From Centrapalus pauciflorus (Eukaryota; Streptophyta; Magnoliopsida; Asterales; Asteraceae), in the NCBI GenBank assembly GCA_020465985.1, contig JAANYP010003852.1, forward strand, positions 186,001 through 250,000: a DNA stretch of 64,000 nt, read 5' to 3'. Positions 50,978 to 63,808 of this stretch are shown one piece after another. Within the stretch, counting starts at the first letter, position 1; every line of letters starts with the position of its first letter. The notes beneath the pieces were generated by a model. That model did not search any database, was not told where the DNA came from, and was given only the letters and a program-made list of their open reading frames with translations. The translations under genes and the position numbers were made by a program.

Positions 50978-51559
50978 TATATAGATTAGTACTATTTATA
51001 TCAATTCATATTTTCATTCAGATTTTCTAGAATTCATAAAAAGAATTGATAATTTCTTATAATTGCTACTAATAAGTAATAATAATAGAAAATTCTAAGA
51101 ATAAAAGTAGATTTTAAATTCTATAAATTAGTTTAAATTTTAAAATCAATACTTTTGTAGAATATTTATGAATGAAAACATATGCAATATATGAAGGGAT
51201 AATTGTATCTAATTTGTCAGCATTTTATACTTAATATGATTTAACTAAAAACGTTATGTTATATCAATAAATAAATAAATATTTGTTTAAGATATAAATT
51301 ATACGAAATTATTACAATTATTGTATGCATGTTTCGAATTTTAAAGACAATATATATGTTTTAGTTATTAACAACCTATTGGTTAATTGTTTTTTAATAT
51401 AATAAATTGAAGTAATTAATATAAGGAAATAAATTAGGAAAGAAAGATAAAAGGTTATTTATATATTTTTTAATTATTGATTTTAATTAGGAAAGAAAGA
51501 TAAACTGGCATAAGTATAATTATTGATTTTAATTAAGAGTATAAGTGATATTTCATAAA
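50978..51559. other. AT-rich intergenic DNA
   Basis: Short direct repeats (TTAGGAAAGAAAGATAAA twice near 51436 and 51486). No gene. Confidence 0.35.
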
Positions 51560-52150
51560 TAATTATGAGTTGTCATTAATCTGGACCATTGATTTCTTTC
51601 CATCCAATGGTCCGGAAACTCCAAGTGGTTTCTTATTTTATATAGTATAGATTTGTCGATGTAATTAACCTTGTGGGTTTCATTAACGAACTTTCCTAAT
51701 CGAATTTTAAATTTATGTTTCCATTTGACATCCAAAGAAGAGCTAACAATTGCACTTGTGGAAAAATATATTAATATCATTTTTTAAGTATGATACACAT
51801 TGACCTGAACTAGATGATTTAGCCACCCCAAAATTTTCTAAAGGAGCATATATTAAGCATACAATATGGAAAACTTTATCATGGCACATTATATTTGCTG
51901 AAAGAAAATCCGCTAATGAAATTAAGGACAAAATGTTGCATCCAAAGGGTAAATCTCCTATCAAACAAAACATTTCCTCCAAACCTTTTCAATTTTTGAA
52001 CATTTGCCCAAAGTATGCACCTGATTCATCGTTTTCTCCACATATAGGGCAAATACAACATACCACCAATACACATTTATTTTTCAGTTTAGTAAGATGT
52101 GGAATTTTATTGTGTCAAACACACGTACTGAAAATGTTGATTGTACTCGA
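51560..52150 (-). pseudogene. Probable LINE reverse-transcriptase tail (zf-RVT-like) fragment
   Basis: On the minus strand near 52060-51960, CPICGENDES in one frame and LGKCSKIEKVWRKCF in the next resemble the zinc-binding C-terminal region of plant LINE reverse transcriptases (C-x2-C ... C ... VW). Downstream frames are short. A hAT element is inserted just upstream (52154). Weakly supported. Confidence 0.4.
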
Positions 52151-52153
52151 ACC

Positions 52154-52990
52154 CAGGGGCGGATGTACATATATATTGTGGGGGTCAAATGACCACAATA
52201 ACCTTTTATTTTACGTATTTTATATATAATCAAAAAAATCTCGACCCCCATGATTTTTTAATTTCGACACTAGAATCCTTGTTAGGTTTTATAAATTTTA
52301 CACTACGTATAAAAGAATTTGTTACAAAATTTAAATTAATAAAACTTAATAGTTTGTTACTCATTTAACAAATAATTTAAAAATACATGTGTATCGAACC
52401 CTCATTTATTGGGCTATTTTATCGTTAGACATTTCATATTTGAGTTTGGACTAGGACTATATTATAAGTTTTATTTTTACTTCTTTGTAAGAATGTGCAT
52501 TGTTGTTTTAGTCTTTTATAGTATTATTTGTTTAAAACTTTAAGGTTGCGTTTGGTACGAAAAAATGAAGAGAATGTAATTGCATTGGTTTTCAAGCTCT
52601 GTTGATAAAGGACCATAACATACCAATTAAGATTTGACACATAGAATAAAGAAAAAATTAATTGCGCAATTCAATTGATGATGAATGATTGAGTGACTGT
52701 TGCATTTGCACCATAGGGAAAGAATTAATCAATGTTTCGGACGATGATGTAATAACTAATAACCCAATTTCAAAAGATGAAAAATCGTAAGGGACAATTG
52801 TAGAATAATTTCTTTTAGTTTGTAACGATTAATAAGTTATAGCATTTACGTATTTCTCTTATTATGTAATTAAGATGAACCGACCCAAACTTTTGAATTG
52901 TGAAAACATGTTATAGAACCACAAACACTCATACTGTTGCAGCGTAATAAATTCTGACCCCTATAAAAAACATTTCTGGATCCGCCACTG
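52154..52990. mobile_element. Non-autonomous hAT element, 837 bp
   Basis: Ends CAGGGGCGGA and TCCGCCACTG are inverted. Perfect 8-bp duplication CTCGAACC at 52146-52153 and 52991-52998. Interior includes GGGGGTCAAATGACC near the left and TTCTGACCCCTATAAA near the right, plus a nested sequence related to the 19640 MITE at about 52555-52640. Confidence 0.92.
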
Positions 52991-52998
52991 CTCGAACC

Positions 52999-54284
52999 AA
53001 TTATTACGTAATGTTTCTAGGTTAGAAGAATGATTCACACTAAATTCATCAAAAATGTAATAATCGCTAACAAAGAGAACTAAACTTATTCATATGATTT
53101 ATACAAAAGGCTAGTTTGGCACACAGCTTGTGAGAGCGTATGTGAGTTTGAATTTATGATTTTTAAAAGCATCAGTTGTTTTCATTCATGATCGAGTTAC
53201 GTTTTGATGATTTTTTTTCAATGAGCCTATTAAAATCATAAGCTACTTCAGGTAATTTAAGCTTTTGAAAAATAAACATATGAAATAAAAAATTATTTAT
53301 TTATGTTTCTTATATATCTATCATTAAATACTCTAGTTACAAACTCCAGTTCCAGCTATTAATTCGACTTCAAGCTAGTTGTTGTCAAAATATACTCACA
53401 ATGTATAAAGGATAATGTCTAATATGTGACCATAATTCCATATAACTATATTATTTTGAAAATGTTTTTATAACAAAGTTGTGGAAATTATTATGAAAAA
53501 GATATAATATTAACAGAAGAGTGCATAAAACATGGGTCATGATTCGGGAAACACCACATTAGATTCTGCACAAATTTCTAAATAATAACTAATCACTCAC
53601 TGGACCCACAACTATGCATGGACCAGATCAAATGAAATCGAGAGCTACTAGGTCCCAAGTCCACGTGGGGTCACCAATTTCCATCATTCAATTTTCTTTT
53701 TCTTTTTATTTTTTTAGTCATTCCCCCTATTAAAAAACGGTCGAATCAAATAGAAATCGGACTTAACTAGTATATCATATCGACTAAATTCTAATTAATA
53801 CTCGTATTGCTGAAGTGAGAGAAGATGAAAGATTGAAGAGAAGTTTTAAAACAATAGAGTTGTCAACATATAGTAAATTGTCTTGAAAACTCCATGACAA
53901 TATGCTAGTGTAAAAACGTCACCTTTTCGAGGTAGACGGCAGCTACAAGAAGCGTAATGTAGGAACTACAATAAAAAGGTGAGAAAACAAGATCTACAAC
54001 TACGTTGGTAAAAGCTGACAACTACAAACGACTCCAAGGAAATGTCAACAAGATTGATATATATAGAAATATAGAATAGGGATTGTGTGCATATCCATAC
54101 CCTATCCCTAATCGATTTTCTCGTGTTTTGTATGTACTTCGTGTTGAGCTTCATGTTGATGGATATGTGTATATGTGTGTCTTGGTGTATATGTGTGTAC
54201 ATGTGTCGGGTCAAATGTAGGTCAGTTAACAAGTTTGCTTGGGTACTTTGGATTTAGGGTTCTTTTCCTTGGTTTTTTTAACCT
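52999..54284. other. Intergenic; one probable MITE at 53108-53395
   Basis: CTAGTTTGGCACACAGCTTG near 53112 is related to the 22395-22715 repeat. 53570-53700 is GC-richer (CCAAGTCCACGTGGGGTCAC) but gives no protein. No gene recognised. Confidence 0.35.
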
Positions 54285-54535
54285 TCTAGTATATTCACAT
54301 AAGGTTGTATTCATTAACACAAGGTTTCTGTATATTCACATAAGGTTGTTGAACATTCATATGTGTTTTTTATTCACTCGCATAAGGTTTCTGTACATTC
54401 ACATATCAATGTTGAACATTCACATGTGTTTTTTATTCATTCGTATAAGGATTCTGTATATTCACATAAGTTACTCGCATAAGGTTTATGTATATTCATA
54501 TAAGGATTCCATATATTCACATTAGGTGCTAGCTC
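54285..54535 (+). repeat. Diverged tandem repeat, TATTCACATAAGG units
   Basis: About ten units of TTCACATAAGGTTNNTG-like sequence, some as ATTCACATGTG, in composite blocks of about 60 bp. Confidence 0.8.
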
Positions 54536-54536
54536 T

Positions 54537-54700
54537 TTACTGTCAATGTCTTCGCCTTAGCAGCCTTTGAATACCCTTACTTAGTTCTAACCCTCTAACA
54601 TTCTATCTCGTTTGCCTTAGCAGCCTTCGAATATACCCTTACTTAGTTCTAACCCTCTAACATTCTATCTCGTTTGCCTTAGCAGCCTTCGAATATCCTA
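54537..54700 (+). repeat. 63-bp tandem repeat, ~2.5 units
   Basis: Unit contains GCCTTAGCAGCCTTCGAATA, CCCTTACTTAGTTCTAACCC and CTAACATTCTATCTCGTTT; adjacent units are nearly identical. Confidence 0.9.
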
Positions 54701-54905
54701 TTATACGTGTAGTAACTCATATTATACGTGTAATAACTCTTATTATGTGTAATGGCTCCTATTTTATTCTAATAGCTCATATTATATGTGTAATTGCTCC
54801 TGTTATACGTGTAATAACTCATATTATACGTGTAATAGCTTCTATTATGCGTGATATTTTACATATAATATATGTAGATTACACTATTACACGTTGAATA
54901 TGTAG
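54700..54905 (+). repeat. Tandem repeat of ~20 bp, ATTATACGTGTAATAACTC
   Basis: Eight or so diverged units directly follow the 63-bp repeat, ending in ATATGTAGATTACACTATTAC. Confidence 0.85.
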
Positions 54906-55169
54906 TATTACATATATAATATCGTAGTATTATGGTAAAAAAAAAAAAGAGAGAGACATGAAATTAGAAACATAAATCTGAGAGAAAAAAATGGTAAGAG
55001 AAGGTAAAAAGTAGGAGAAAAGTTAGTGAACTTTTTACTTTTAAAAAAATACCCTTTTTAATTATTTCTTAATTAAAAATGTGTATTTTAAATAAAAAAT
55101 GATTTTATTAATCTAATATCATAAACTAATTCCTTAGAACTCCATAAATATTGAGTTCTATAACGATCC

Positions 55170-55170
<1 letters not shown>
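54906..55170. other. Spacer with a possible orphan TIR end
   Basis: TTGAGTTCTATAACGATCCC then AACA abuts the following (TA)n and looks like the right end of another (TA)n-flanked element (inverted GGGATCGTTATAGAAC, compare family E). Its left partner was not found. Confidence 0.4.

Positions 55171-55248
<78 letters not shown>
55171..55248. repeat. (TA)n(CA)n microsatellite
   Basis: About 35 TA units and a short CA run. Confidence 0.95.
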
Positions 55249-55400
55249 TCATCATCATCAAATGAGAAACTAAATAAATCTTGAAAAGTTTAAGAAAGAT
55301 TGTGATTTATAATAAATCATAAGTTACAGATTAAATAAATCAGCGAATAGTGTTTCTCACATTTCTCAATATATATTTAACTTCTCACGATAACCTAAAT

Positions 55401-55408
<8 letters not shown>
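55249..55408. mobile_element. Family G (TA)n-flanked short repeat
   Basis: Lies between two (TA)n arrays. Left AAATGAGAAACTAAATAAATC faces TTTCTCACATTTCTCAA and CTTCTCACGATAACCTAAAT on the right. Related in wording to family F (GAGAAATGGTGAGAA). Ends less clear. Confidence 0.55.

Positions 55409-55463
<55 letters not shown>
55409..55463. repeat. (TA)n between G and H
   Basis: About 27 TA units. Confidence 0.95.
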
Positions 55464-55467
<4 letters not shown>

Positions 55468-55673
55468 ACCGTCTTTAAAATGAAAATGGTAAAAACCAAT
55501 AAAAATGAGACATGTCATCAATACTAATCCACATCATCAAGGGTATTTTGGACATTCATAAATTTAAATTAAATTATAAAATAAAAAATTAATTATCGCT
55601 CCCCAATTTCCATAATAACATCCTTAAATCTCTCACTCACTCTCCACCATAATTATTCATATTTCAGAACGAA

Positions 55674-55731
<58 letters not shown>

Positions 55732-56486
55732 ATGGTGCCACACACACCACCATCTTCTCCGGCGGTTTTCCACTTTTTCGCGGTCACTAACGTCAATGAC
55801 GTGAACCCGACACCACAACCCGGCACCAACGTCAATGACGTGAACTATGTACCGCCGCCGCTGTAAATCGCTTGCTTGAACGTTGAAAAGACGCTCGCCT
55901 TCTCCTCCTCTTTTTCTTGAACCGTGAACCTCCGTTCGCCGTGAACAGTGAACCGCCGCTCGCCGTGAACCCTCTGCCTTCATTAACCATGTACCGCCGC
56001 AGCTGTGAATCGCTTGCTTGAGCCGTAACCATCCGCTCGCTTACTCTCACTTGCTTGAACTGTGAACCGCCGTGAACAGCTCAAAGACTAAATCATCCGC
56101 CTTCGTGAATCACGGTGGCGTCGTGAATCATTGTATGTCTTATGAATCATTGTGGACCATCGAACTGATTCACAATAAGTGATGGCGTCAAAATCGGTGT
56201 TGTGAACCATAGGTTGTGTCGACGAAATCGGTGGTGTCATGAATCACGATGACATTGTGAATTATTGTAGGTGTTGTGATTCACGATGGTGCCAACGAAA
56301 TCGGTATTGTCTTATTCACAATTAAAAACCAATAGATTTAATTTGAAAAAAATGCCCTTTTATTATATTTCACATCATATAATGTTCAACCTAATTACAA
56401 TTATGTCATCTTACTTCTTATTGGTTGATTCACAAAATAAATTAATTCTATTGGTTCTTACCGTCCTCATTATAAGCACGGTCCAC

Positions 56487-56493
<7 letters not shown>
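55462..56493. mobile_element. Family H (TA)n-flanked element with GC-rich, gene-like interior
   Basis: Left ATGATGACCGTC...GGTAAAAACCAATAAAAATG, right TTGGTTCTTACCGTCCTCAT...ACGGTCCACATG: inverted in the GGTAAAAACCAAT and ACCGTC blocks. Interior 55640-56290: (CT)n tract, then CCACCATCTTCTCCGGCGG and repeated GCCGTGAACAGTGAACCGCC / AACGTCAATGACGTGAAC units. Frames through it are repetitive; no protein recognised. Confidence 0.65.
55676..55729. repeat. (CT)n microsatellite
   Basis: About 26 CT units directly before the GC-rich block. Confidence 0.95.

Positions 56494-56560
<67 letters not shown>
56494..56560. repeat. (TA)n between H and A7
   Basis: About 33 TA units. Confidence 0.95.
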
Positions 56561-56565
<5 letters not shown>

Positions 56566-56770
56566 GAAAACCATTATGCATCGGAAAACCTCCATGTACC
56601 ACCACAAATGCATCACAATTCTCGCGTGATGCATCAAATACCCCTCGTGATGCATCAAATTCCTGTGTGATGCATCGACTTTCTGCGTGATGCATCAACT
56701 GATCCAATGGTTATAAAGTGGTTCCCATGTTTTCCGATGCATAATGTTTTCCATTTAACGCACCTTGTAT
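56559..56770. mobile_element. Family A element, diverged (copy A7)
   Basis: Left end eroded to ACAATGGAAAACCATTATG; right GTTTTCCATTTAACGCACC. Closest to A1 in its interior (CACCACAAATGCATCACAAT). Confidence 0.8.
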
Positions 56771-56776
56771 ATATAA

Positions 56777-57329
<553 letters not shown>

Positions 57330-57404
<75 letters not shown>
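57330..57404. repeat. (TA)n between D2 and I1
   Basis: About 37 TA units. Confidence 0.95.
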
Positions 57405-57410
<6 letters not shown>

Positions 57411-58375
57411 GTTCTATGGGGAACCATATACATCGAGAACCTAAAAAAGAACCAACCACAACCCTTAGATTAAATGATCAAATGTGCATCACACGATGCA
57501 CGTCTTTAGTATGCATAAGGATATTCTGGGAAAAAAATAATATACCTAGTCAATTAAATTTTAATTTTATATTAATTGAATATTTAATCAAATAATCAAA
57601 CAATAAATGCTAAAATAAATTAAATTAATACACTTCCAAAATTACAAAATCTAAACAAATTCAAAATTACAAAATCTAAACAATATGTGATGCTTCTAAA
57701 TTAACCGTTCAAAATTCATGATTCATATCGTTTATCGTCGTCACCAACAATTTTCGGCCATCTTCTTGAATTGTCGTTGTCAAACACAATGCATCTTCAT
57801 ATGATTCATTTTAAAACACGATGCATCTTTATCAGATTCATCCGATTCATTTTCAAACATGATGCATTTAATCGGATTTATCTTCAAACACGATGTATTT
57901 CATTGCATTTATCTTCAAACACGATACATCTTAATCGGATCCATTTTTCAAACACGATGCTTCATATTTTGCATCTTAATTATTTGCATGTTCATTTATA
58001 TCGTTTGCATAATCTTGTTCGTCCTCGGTTTTATCTGCATTACCTTGTGTTTGCCGGCCAAAAAAGAGGGGCTGGTCGCCGGCCATGTGAGATGGGGAGA
58101 GAGGGCGGCGGGGTGATCGATGACCATGGGAGAGGGAGAGAAGGGGCGGCCAAGGTGTGTGTGTGATAAAGGGAGAAAGAAAGAGGTTCAGAGAAAGGAG
58201 GAGAATTAATGAGATGATAGTTAATTTAGGGATTTTTTTTCTTAAATTAATTACTCCTAATTATGGAAGTTATTAAAGTATCTTTTAAATTCTAATTAAT
58301 TATGAATTAATAATAAATATATTAGACATTTCTAAAGCCCTTTATGTTTTTTTTGGTTCTCAGTTGTTCCCAATG
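57404..58375. mobile_element. Family I (TA)n-flanked element (I1), related to family B
   Basis: Left TAGTTAGGTTCTATGGGGAA, then CATCGAGAACCTAAAAAAG. Right part TTTTTTTTGGTTCTCAGTTG then TTCCC, inverted. Interior carries AACACGATGCATCTT repeats (57775-57965) and a GC-richer block (58055-58165) with GGGGCGGCC. The right boundary is approximate and not followed by a (TA)n. Confidence 0.65.
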
Positions 58376-58394
58376 CATCAAAAGAGTACAACTT

Positions 58395-59077
<683 letters not shown>

Positions 59078-59141
<64 letters not shown>
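59078..59141. repeat. (TA)n between A8 and C3
   Basis: About 32 TA units. Confidence 0.95.
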
Positions 59142-59143
<2 letters not shown>

Positions 59144-59455
59144 AGATTATAAGACTTTTGATCAAAAGAATCATAATTTTATACATAAAGATTCGATAAA
59201 TAAATATTATGAATAGTTGAAAAAAATCATTTAAATGATGTGAATGCTCATTTACTTAGATAACCATTCACATAAACATAAATGATATTTCGTAAAAATT
59301 TTAAGGACGTAGATTTGGTGAATATATCTGAAATTCACATATCATGTGTGTAACGTTAATTTAAACATTTTGTAAAAAAAATAAAAAAATTTTTAAAGCG
59401 GTTGCTTCAGGTGCACTCGATTTTGAGTAGTACTTTTTTAAACCTGTGTGTGTAT
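59142..59455. mobile_element. Family C element, diverged, one end missing (C3)
   Basis: Begins inside the family (ATTATAAGACTTTTGATCAA), with CTTCAGGTGCACTCGATTTT and TTTTTTAAACCTGTGTG at the right, as in C1. Left terminal repeat absent. Confidence 0.7.
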
Positions 59456-60100
59456 ACGATATTGTTCCTGTGAGAAATTAAATATTAGTGAAAAATGTAG
59501 AAAATGTTAAATCAAAGAACATATATGTTGAATCAATGTGTTAATTCATGATTCAACAGTAAATGTTTAATCATAAATAAAATGATTATTTTATTTTTGA
59601 TTCAAAGATTTAGTTAAATCACATAATAACACATAGGTTCAATATGTATTTTTTATTTAACATTTTTCAGAAAAAAATTCCGAATATTTAATTTTTAATA
59701 TATATATAAATAAAAGAATGGGAATAGTAATGATAATAGTATATGATATAAAATTGGTTGAGTTGAGTGGCAGTGCCAGCAATGTGTTGAATTATAAAAA
59801 GAGGGAAGAATGATCAAAGCTTGTTCCCCTGCTGTGATAAAAGGTAACTTTGATTTTAGGAGGGTTGTGGGGTCCTTTTACCAGACCCCAATACCTGGAC
59901 TGATAAGGTTTTGGGACCCATACTCATTCAAATATCTTTTATTTATTTATTATTATAACAAAAACAATTCTTAATTGACCCATACAAGATTGATTACATT
60001 GACCATTGTCACAATGTGACTCTCTGTGTATAATATATATATAAAACTTGTGAATTTCTTACTAGTTACTTTTTTTTTTTCTTGATTTCCTCTCCAATGC
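59456..60100. other. Intergenic, no gene recognised
   Basis: Block 59460-59690 has family F/G-like TGATTCA/GTTAAATCA wording. 59750-59940 is GC-richer unique-looking DNA (GGGGTCCTTTTACCAGACCC). Confidence 0.35.
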
Positions 60101-60104
60101 TCTT

Positions 60105-60430
60105 TCTTTTAAGTGTCATGTTAACCATCTTTTATATTTTTTCGATTTAGCCATTAAACAATTTTTTTGTATTGATTTATTCACTAAACTATTTTTTGTA
60201 TACATATTTAGTCACTATACTTTGATTTTATTGATTTAACCACTGAAAATTGTCTCGATTTGGCTATTAAACTATCATATTTTGTATCTATTTAGCCATT
60301 AGTTTTTTATTCATTTTCCCCATAATATATCATTAAACTAAAGTTTAGTAGTTAAATCAGGACAAGAAATAGTTTAGTGGTTAAATGACACAAATCTGAA
60401 AGTTGATTGGTCAAAATGGTACCTAACCCT
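60105..60430. mobile_element. Second copy of the 28.5-kb Mutator-type MITE
   Basis: AAGTGTCATGTTAACCATC at the left, CAAAATGGTACCTAACCC at the right, with the same TTTAGCCACTAAACTATTT interior. The left outer end is eroded and no 9-bp duplication is seen. Confidence 0.82.
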
Positions 60431-60456
60431 ACTTTAAATGATAGAGAAATCACTTA

Positions 60457-60767
60457 GGGGCGTTTCGTTCAGAGAGTTTTTTCTCTGTGATTTATATTCT
60501 GTCAAAGTGCGTTATGCAACATTTTCATTAGCCAATATTTTGTCAAAGAAATCTGCATTGTTTTTCAAGATTAATTTGCTAATATGAAAATACAACGTAT
60601 CCGAGACTTAAAATCCTAGGAAGGAGGTTGGGTTTTTAACTAACAATGAATGACGAGATTTAAGAATCCTGATATTTTGTATGTTTACTGAAATTTGCAA
60701 ATCATACACAGAATTTTAAAATGCAAATCACAGTGAATCTAGAAAATCCACCGAACCAAACAGCCCC
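60457..60767. mobile_element. Tourist-like (PIF/Harbinger) MITE, 311 bp
   Basis: TTA duplication at 60454-60456 and 60768-60770. Ends GGGGCGTTTCGTTCAG and GAACCAAACAGCCCC are inverted. Confidence 0.83.
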
Positions 60768-60770
60768 TTA

Positions 60771-62192
60771 GAGTTTGTGAGTTTTTTACTTAACAGAAAA
60801 ATGAAAACTTATTTACTTAATAACAATTTCTTGAATTTTCATTTCACTTTTTAAAATACCATTTTTTATATTTCTTATTTTTCTATTACCTATCTTATAT
60901 TTTTTTATAATACTCTATTTCTCTTTCTTATTTTTCTATCACCTATTTAATTAATCTTATTTTATTATCACCAATCTTATTTTTCTCAAAACTGAAACTT
61001 CAACATCTAAACAAATTTTCACTTTTTATAAAATCATTTTTTTTCTCTGAAAACTATAAATTGAAAACTGAAATTGGAAAACGACTAGTTTTCGTTAACT
61101 AAACACAATGTTAATCCTCAATTGAAAGAAACGAAGAATTTATTATAATAGATCATTTTTCTTATTCCTTTATCACAATGAAGAGAATAAAAAATACTAA
61201 AAAAAAAATTTATTCTGTTTATCTTTTATATAAATCTTTATTTATATGTCATTGTCATTTGTCAACAAATTATAAAAGCAATCTTTATGTATTTCACCAC
61301 ACCAAAAGTATCTTAAATTATTTACTTGCTTTTTAAAAATAATAATAATATAATAATAATAAATCACTAGACGTCGTAATTTTATCTTGAAGATATATAA
61401 ATGGCTAAATTAGACAAAGAAACAAAACTTTAAACAATCTTCAGTTTAATATATTTTGAAACAAAATTTTATAAAATATAGTATTTTCTTTTTTAAAAAA
61501 ATGTATTTACTATTTTTTTTTTGTTGAACAATACGATATACAATAATGAGATATACAATTAGTTATTCTTATTTTGACACGTATAAGTTAACTTTTGCTG
61601 CTTAGGCTGTTTAACGATTTTAGACCAAAAGTTGCGTTTTCTATAAATTATCGTTGATAATATTATGGTTCATTGTTTAAATAATACTTTCATTTGGTCT
61701 AAAAAGGTACACTAATTTTAATATGTGACCAAGGTCATTTGTACGGTTTTCTAATGTGAATGGCTGAATGCATGCCAAGTTAACAACATTATTCTAAATA
61801 ATATAATAAATTTTGATTCTTCATTATTCTCATGTTTTTAAATAATTTTAAATACTTAAGATGTATTTTGTTTACAAAATAGAATTTAATAAAATTTTAA
61901 TTTAAATTACGGTAAATTACAAAGTTCGTCCCTGTGACATATGAAAAATCGTAGATTGAGTTCATTAACTTTAGAAATCACATTGGTTTAAAAAAATAAA
62001 ATGTTAAATGTTATTTATACTCTTTCAAAATCAATGTTTAAAAGAATTTTTTGGCCCTTACGAATTATAAATGAATTTAAATTTCAACGTTTGATTATCC
62101 ACATTCTTAGCAACCCCAAAAACTCAAATTTAAATTCCACTTATGCTAAATTTTAGTTTGCCACCCAAAAAACCTTATAATGTGTTTGTTAT
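60771..62192. other. AT-rich intergenic DNA, decayed MITEs
   Basis: GAAAACGACTAGTTTTCGTTA near 61078 and AATTACAAAGTTCGTCCCTG near 61916 look like MITE ends, but pairs could not be closed. No gene. Confidence 0.35.
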
Positions 62193-62200
62193 GGTGGAAT

Positions 62201-62967
62201 TAGAGGTGAACTAAACCGGAAATCAAATAACTCTAGAAAAATCAAACCAAAAAAATCAAAAAATTGATATACGTGAAATCGAAAAAACCGTTTTAAACGG
62301 TTTGGGTTTGAATTATGCTTAAAAAACAAACCGAAAAAACCAGAATTGATCCGTTTGCTATAAGATGTTTAATTTTTTTTTTTAAATTTTGAATATATTA
62401 AATTTGTTTACAGGTATTCATTTTTCAACTTGATAACTTCATTTGGACTTGCTAAGTTAATAACTTAACATAGACATGCTTATAATTTATTACTTATTAG
62501 TTATCATAAATTTATAATAGTATATACACATGAGTATATGACTTCGGTCACGTTTGATTGTTTGATGCTAAATTGCTAATTAATTGATACATACATGATT
62601 ATTAGAGTATTGCTTATTATATTTCTAATTGAAATGATATGAATTATTGAATTTGCTAAGTTGCTAATGCTAATTAAGTAATTATTGTATAGCCTAAATG
62701 AGTAAATAACTAACTTTAATATATTAAAGTATATCGAATTAACTAGTTATTAACAGAAATAACTCTTTTTTTAACAAAAAACAGTCTCATGTTTTTTTCG
62801 GATTTAAAGCAAAAACACGAACCGAATTTTGGAAATCAAAAACCAAAAACTCTTGGGTTGAAATCGAAAATCAGAAAAATCACAAACCGAACAGTTGTTC
62901 CAACCCAGAAACCAAAAGTTTCGATTTGGAACAGAAACTGAATCGAACAGCCTCCTGTTCACCCTTA
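62201..62967. mobile_element. hAT MITE, 767 bp
   Basis: Ends TAGAGGTGAAC and GTTCACCCTTA with perfect 8-bp duplication GGTGGAAT (62193-62200, 62968-62975). Subterminal AAACCGGAAATC / GGAACAGAAACTGAATCG repeats of the CCGAA/AACCG type; the core is AT-rich. No transposase. Confidence 0.9.
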
Positions 62968-62975
62968 GGTGGAAT

Positions 62976-63706
62976 TGTTAGAAATGAATACAAAGATATT
63001 TGTGTTTTTATTTAACCATGAGAAATGTGAATACATTAATTGAAAGTTAGATTTCATTCTCTAATCTAATTTATAGTGTTTACTAGCTATTTGATAATTA
63101 AAAAAAAAAAGAGTTTTTAGAATATATTGATTTCCTTTGCTATCAACTTGAAAATCAAAAGAACAAATATCAAAATATATTAATGACATAACCATTCAAG
63201 CCTTTTTTTTTCACATTTTCATTTCTCATAATTTCATTTTACAAAACACACTTTTTATTTATAATCAAAAATACTTTTTATTTAATTTATAACTCTGTGT
63301 GATCTTGATGCATCATTAGGATCATCTGGATAAAAAATTATCAATCCAAGATCCAAGATTCAAGATTCATTTTACATGGTTAGGTAAAATATGATTGATT
63401 GACAATTTAACGTTACATCAATAATTTATAACTACTAATAAAAAATAATTAAATTGATATTTTTTCGTTTCTCATTAGTATTTCAAGATTATTTAGAAAT
63501 TTTAAATCAAATTTCTTTTAACATAAGAATATGAATAGATACATAAATCCCACAAAATCACAACGAACAATACTTAAAAGATTTTTTCGCTTAATAATTA
63601 TAATAATAACAATAATACTAATAATAAACTTAAAAGTTATTAGTGATCAATTTTTTTGTTTAAATGTATTTATACATAAAATAGTTATAATAAGATATAT
63701 TAAGTA
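62976..63706. other. AT-rich intergenic DNA
   Basis: ATTACTAATAATAA-type low complexity. No gene. Confidence 0.35.
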
Positions 63707-63808
63707 TCACTAGTATTAAAAGTTTGAATATTAACTTTTAATTTTATATAGTTTTAAGAAAATAGGCTTATTAAAGTTATCCGTGTAACACATGAGTTTA
63801 TAAACTAG
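63707..63808 (+). mobile_element. Very short Helitron-like element, about 102 bp
   Basis: Begins TCACTAGTATTAAAAG after an A, ends CGTGTAACACATG hairpin then AGTTTATAAACTAG|T. Could be a deletion derivative. Confidence 0.55.

Noticed and set aside
55657..55983. Arg/Glu-rich minus frame next to the (CT)n tract
   Set aside because: The ERERER part is the microsatellite and the rest lies in repeated GTGAAC units. Kept as a cargo question instead of a gene.
59750..59940. GC-richer block considered as a microRNA precursor
   Set aside because: No long inverted arms and no known mature microRNA sequence recognised.
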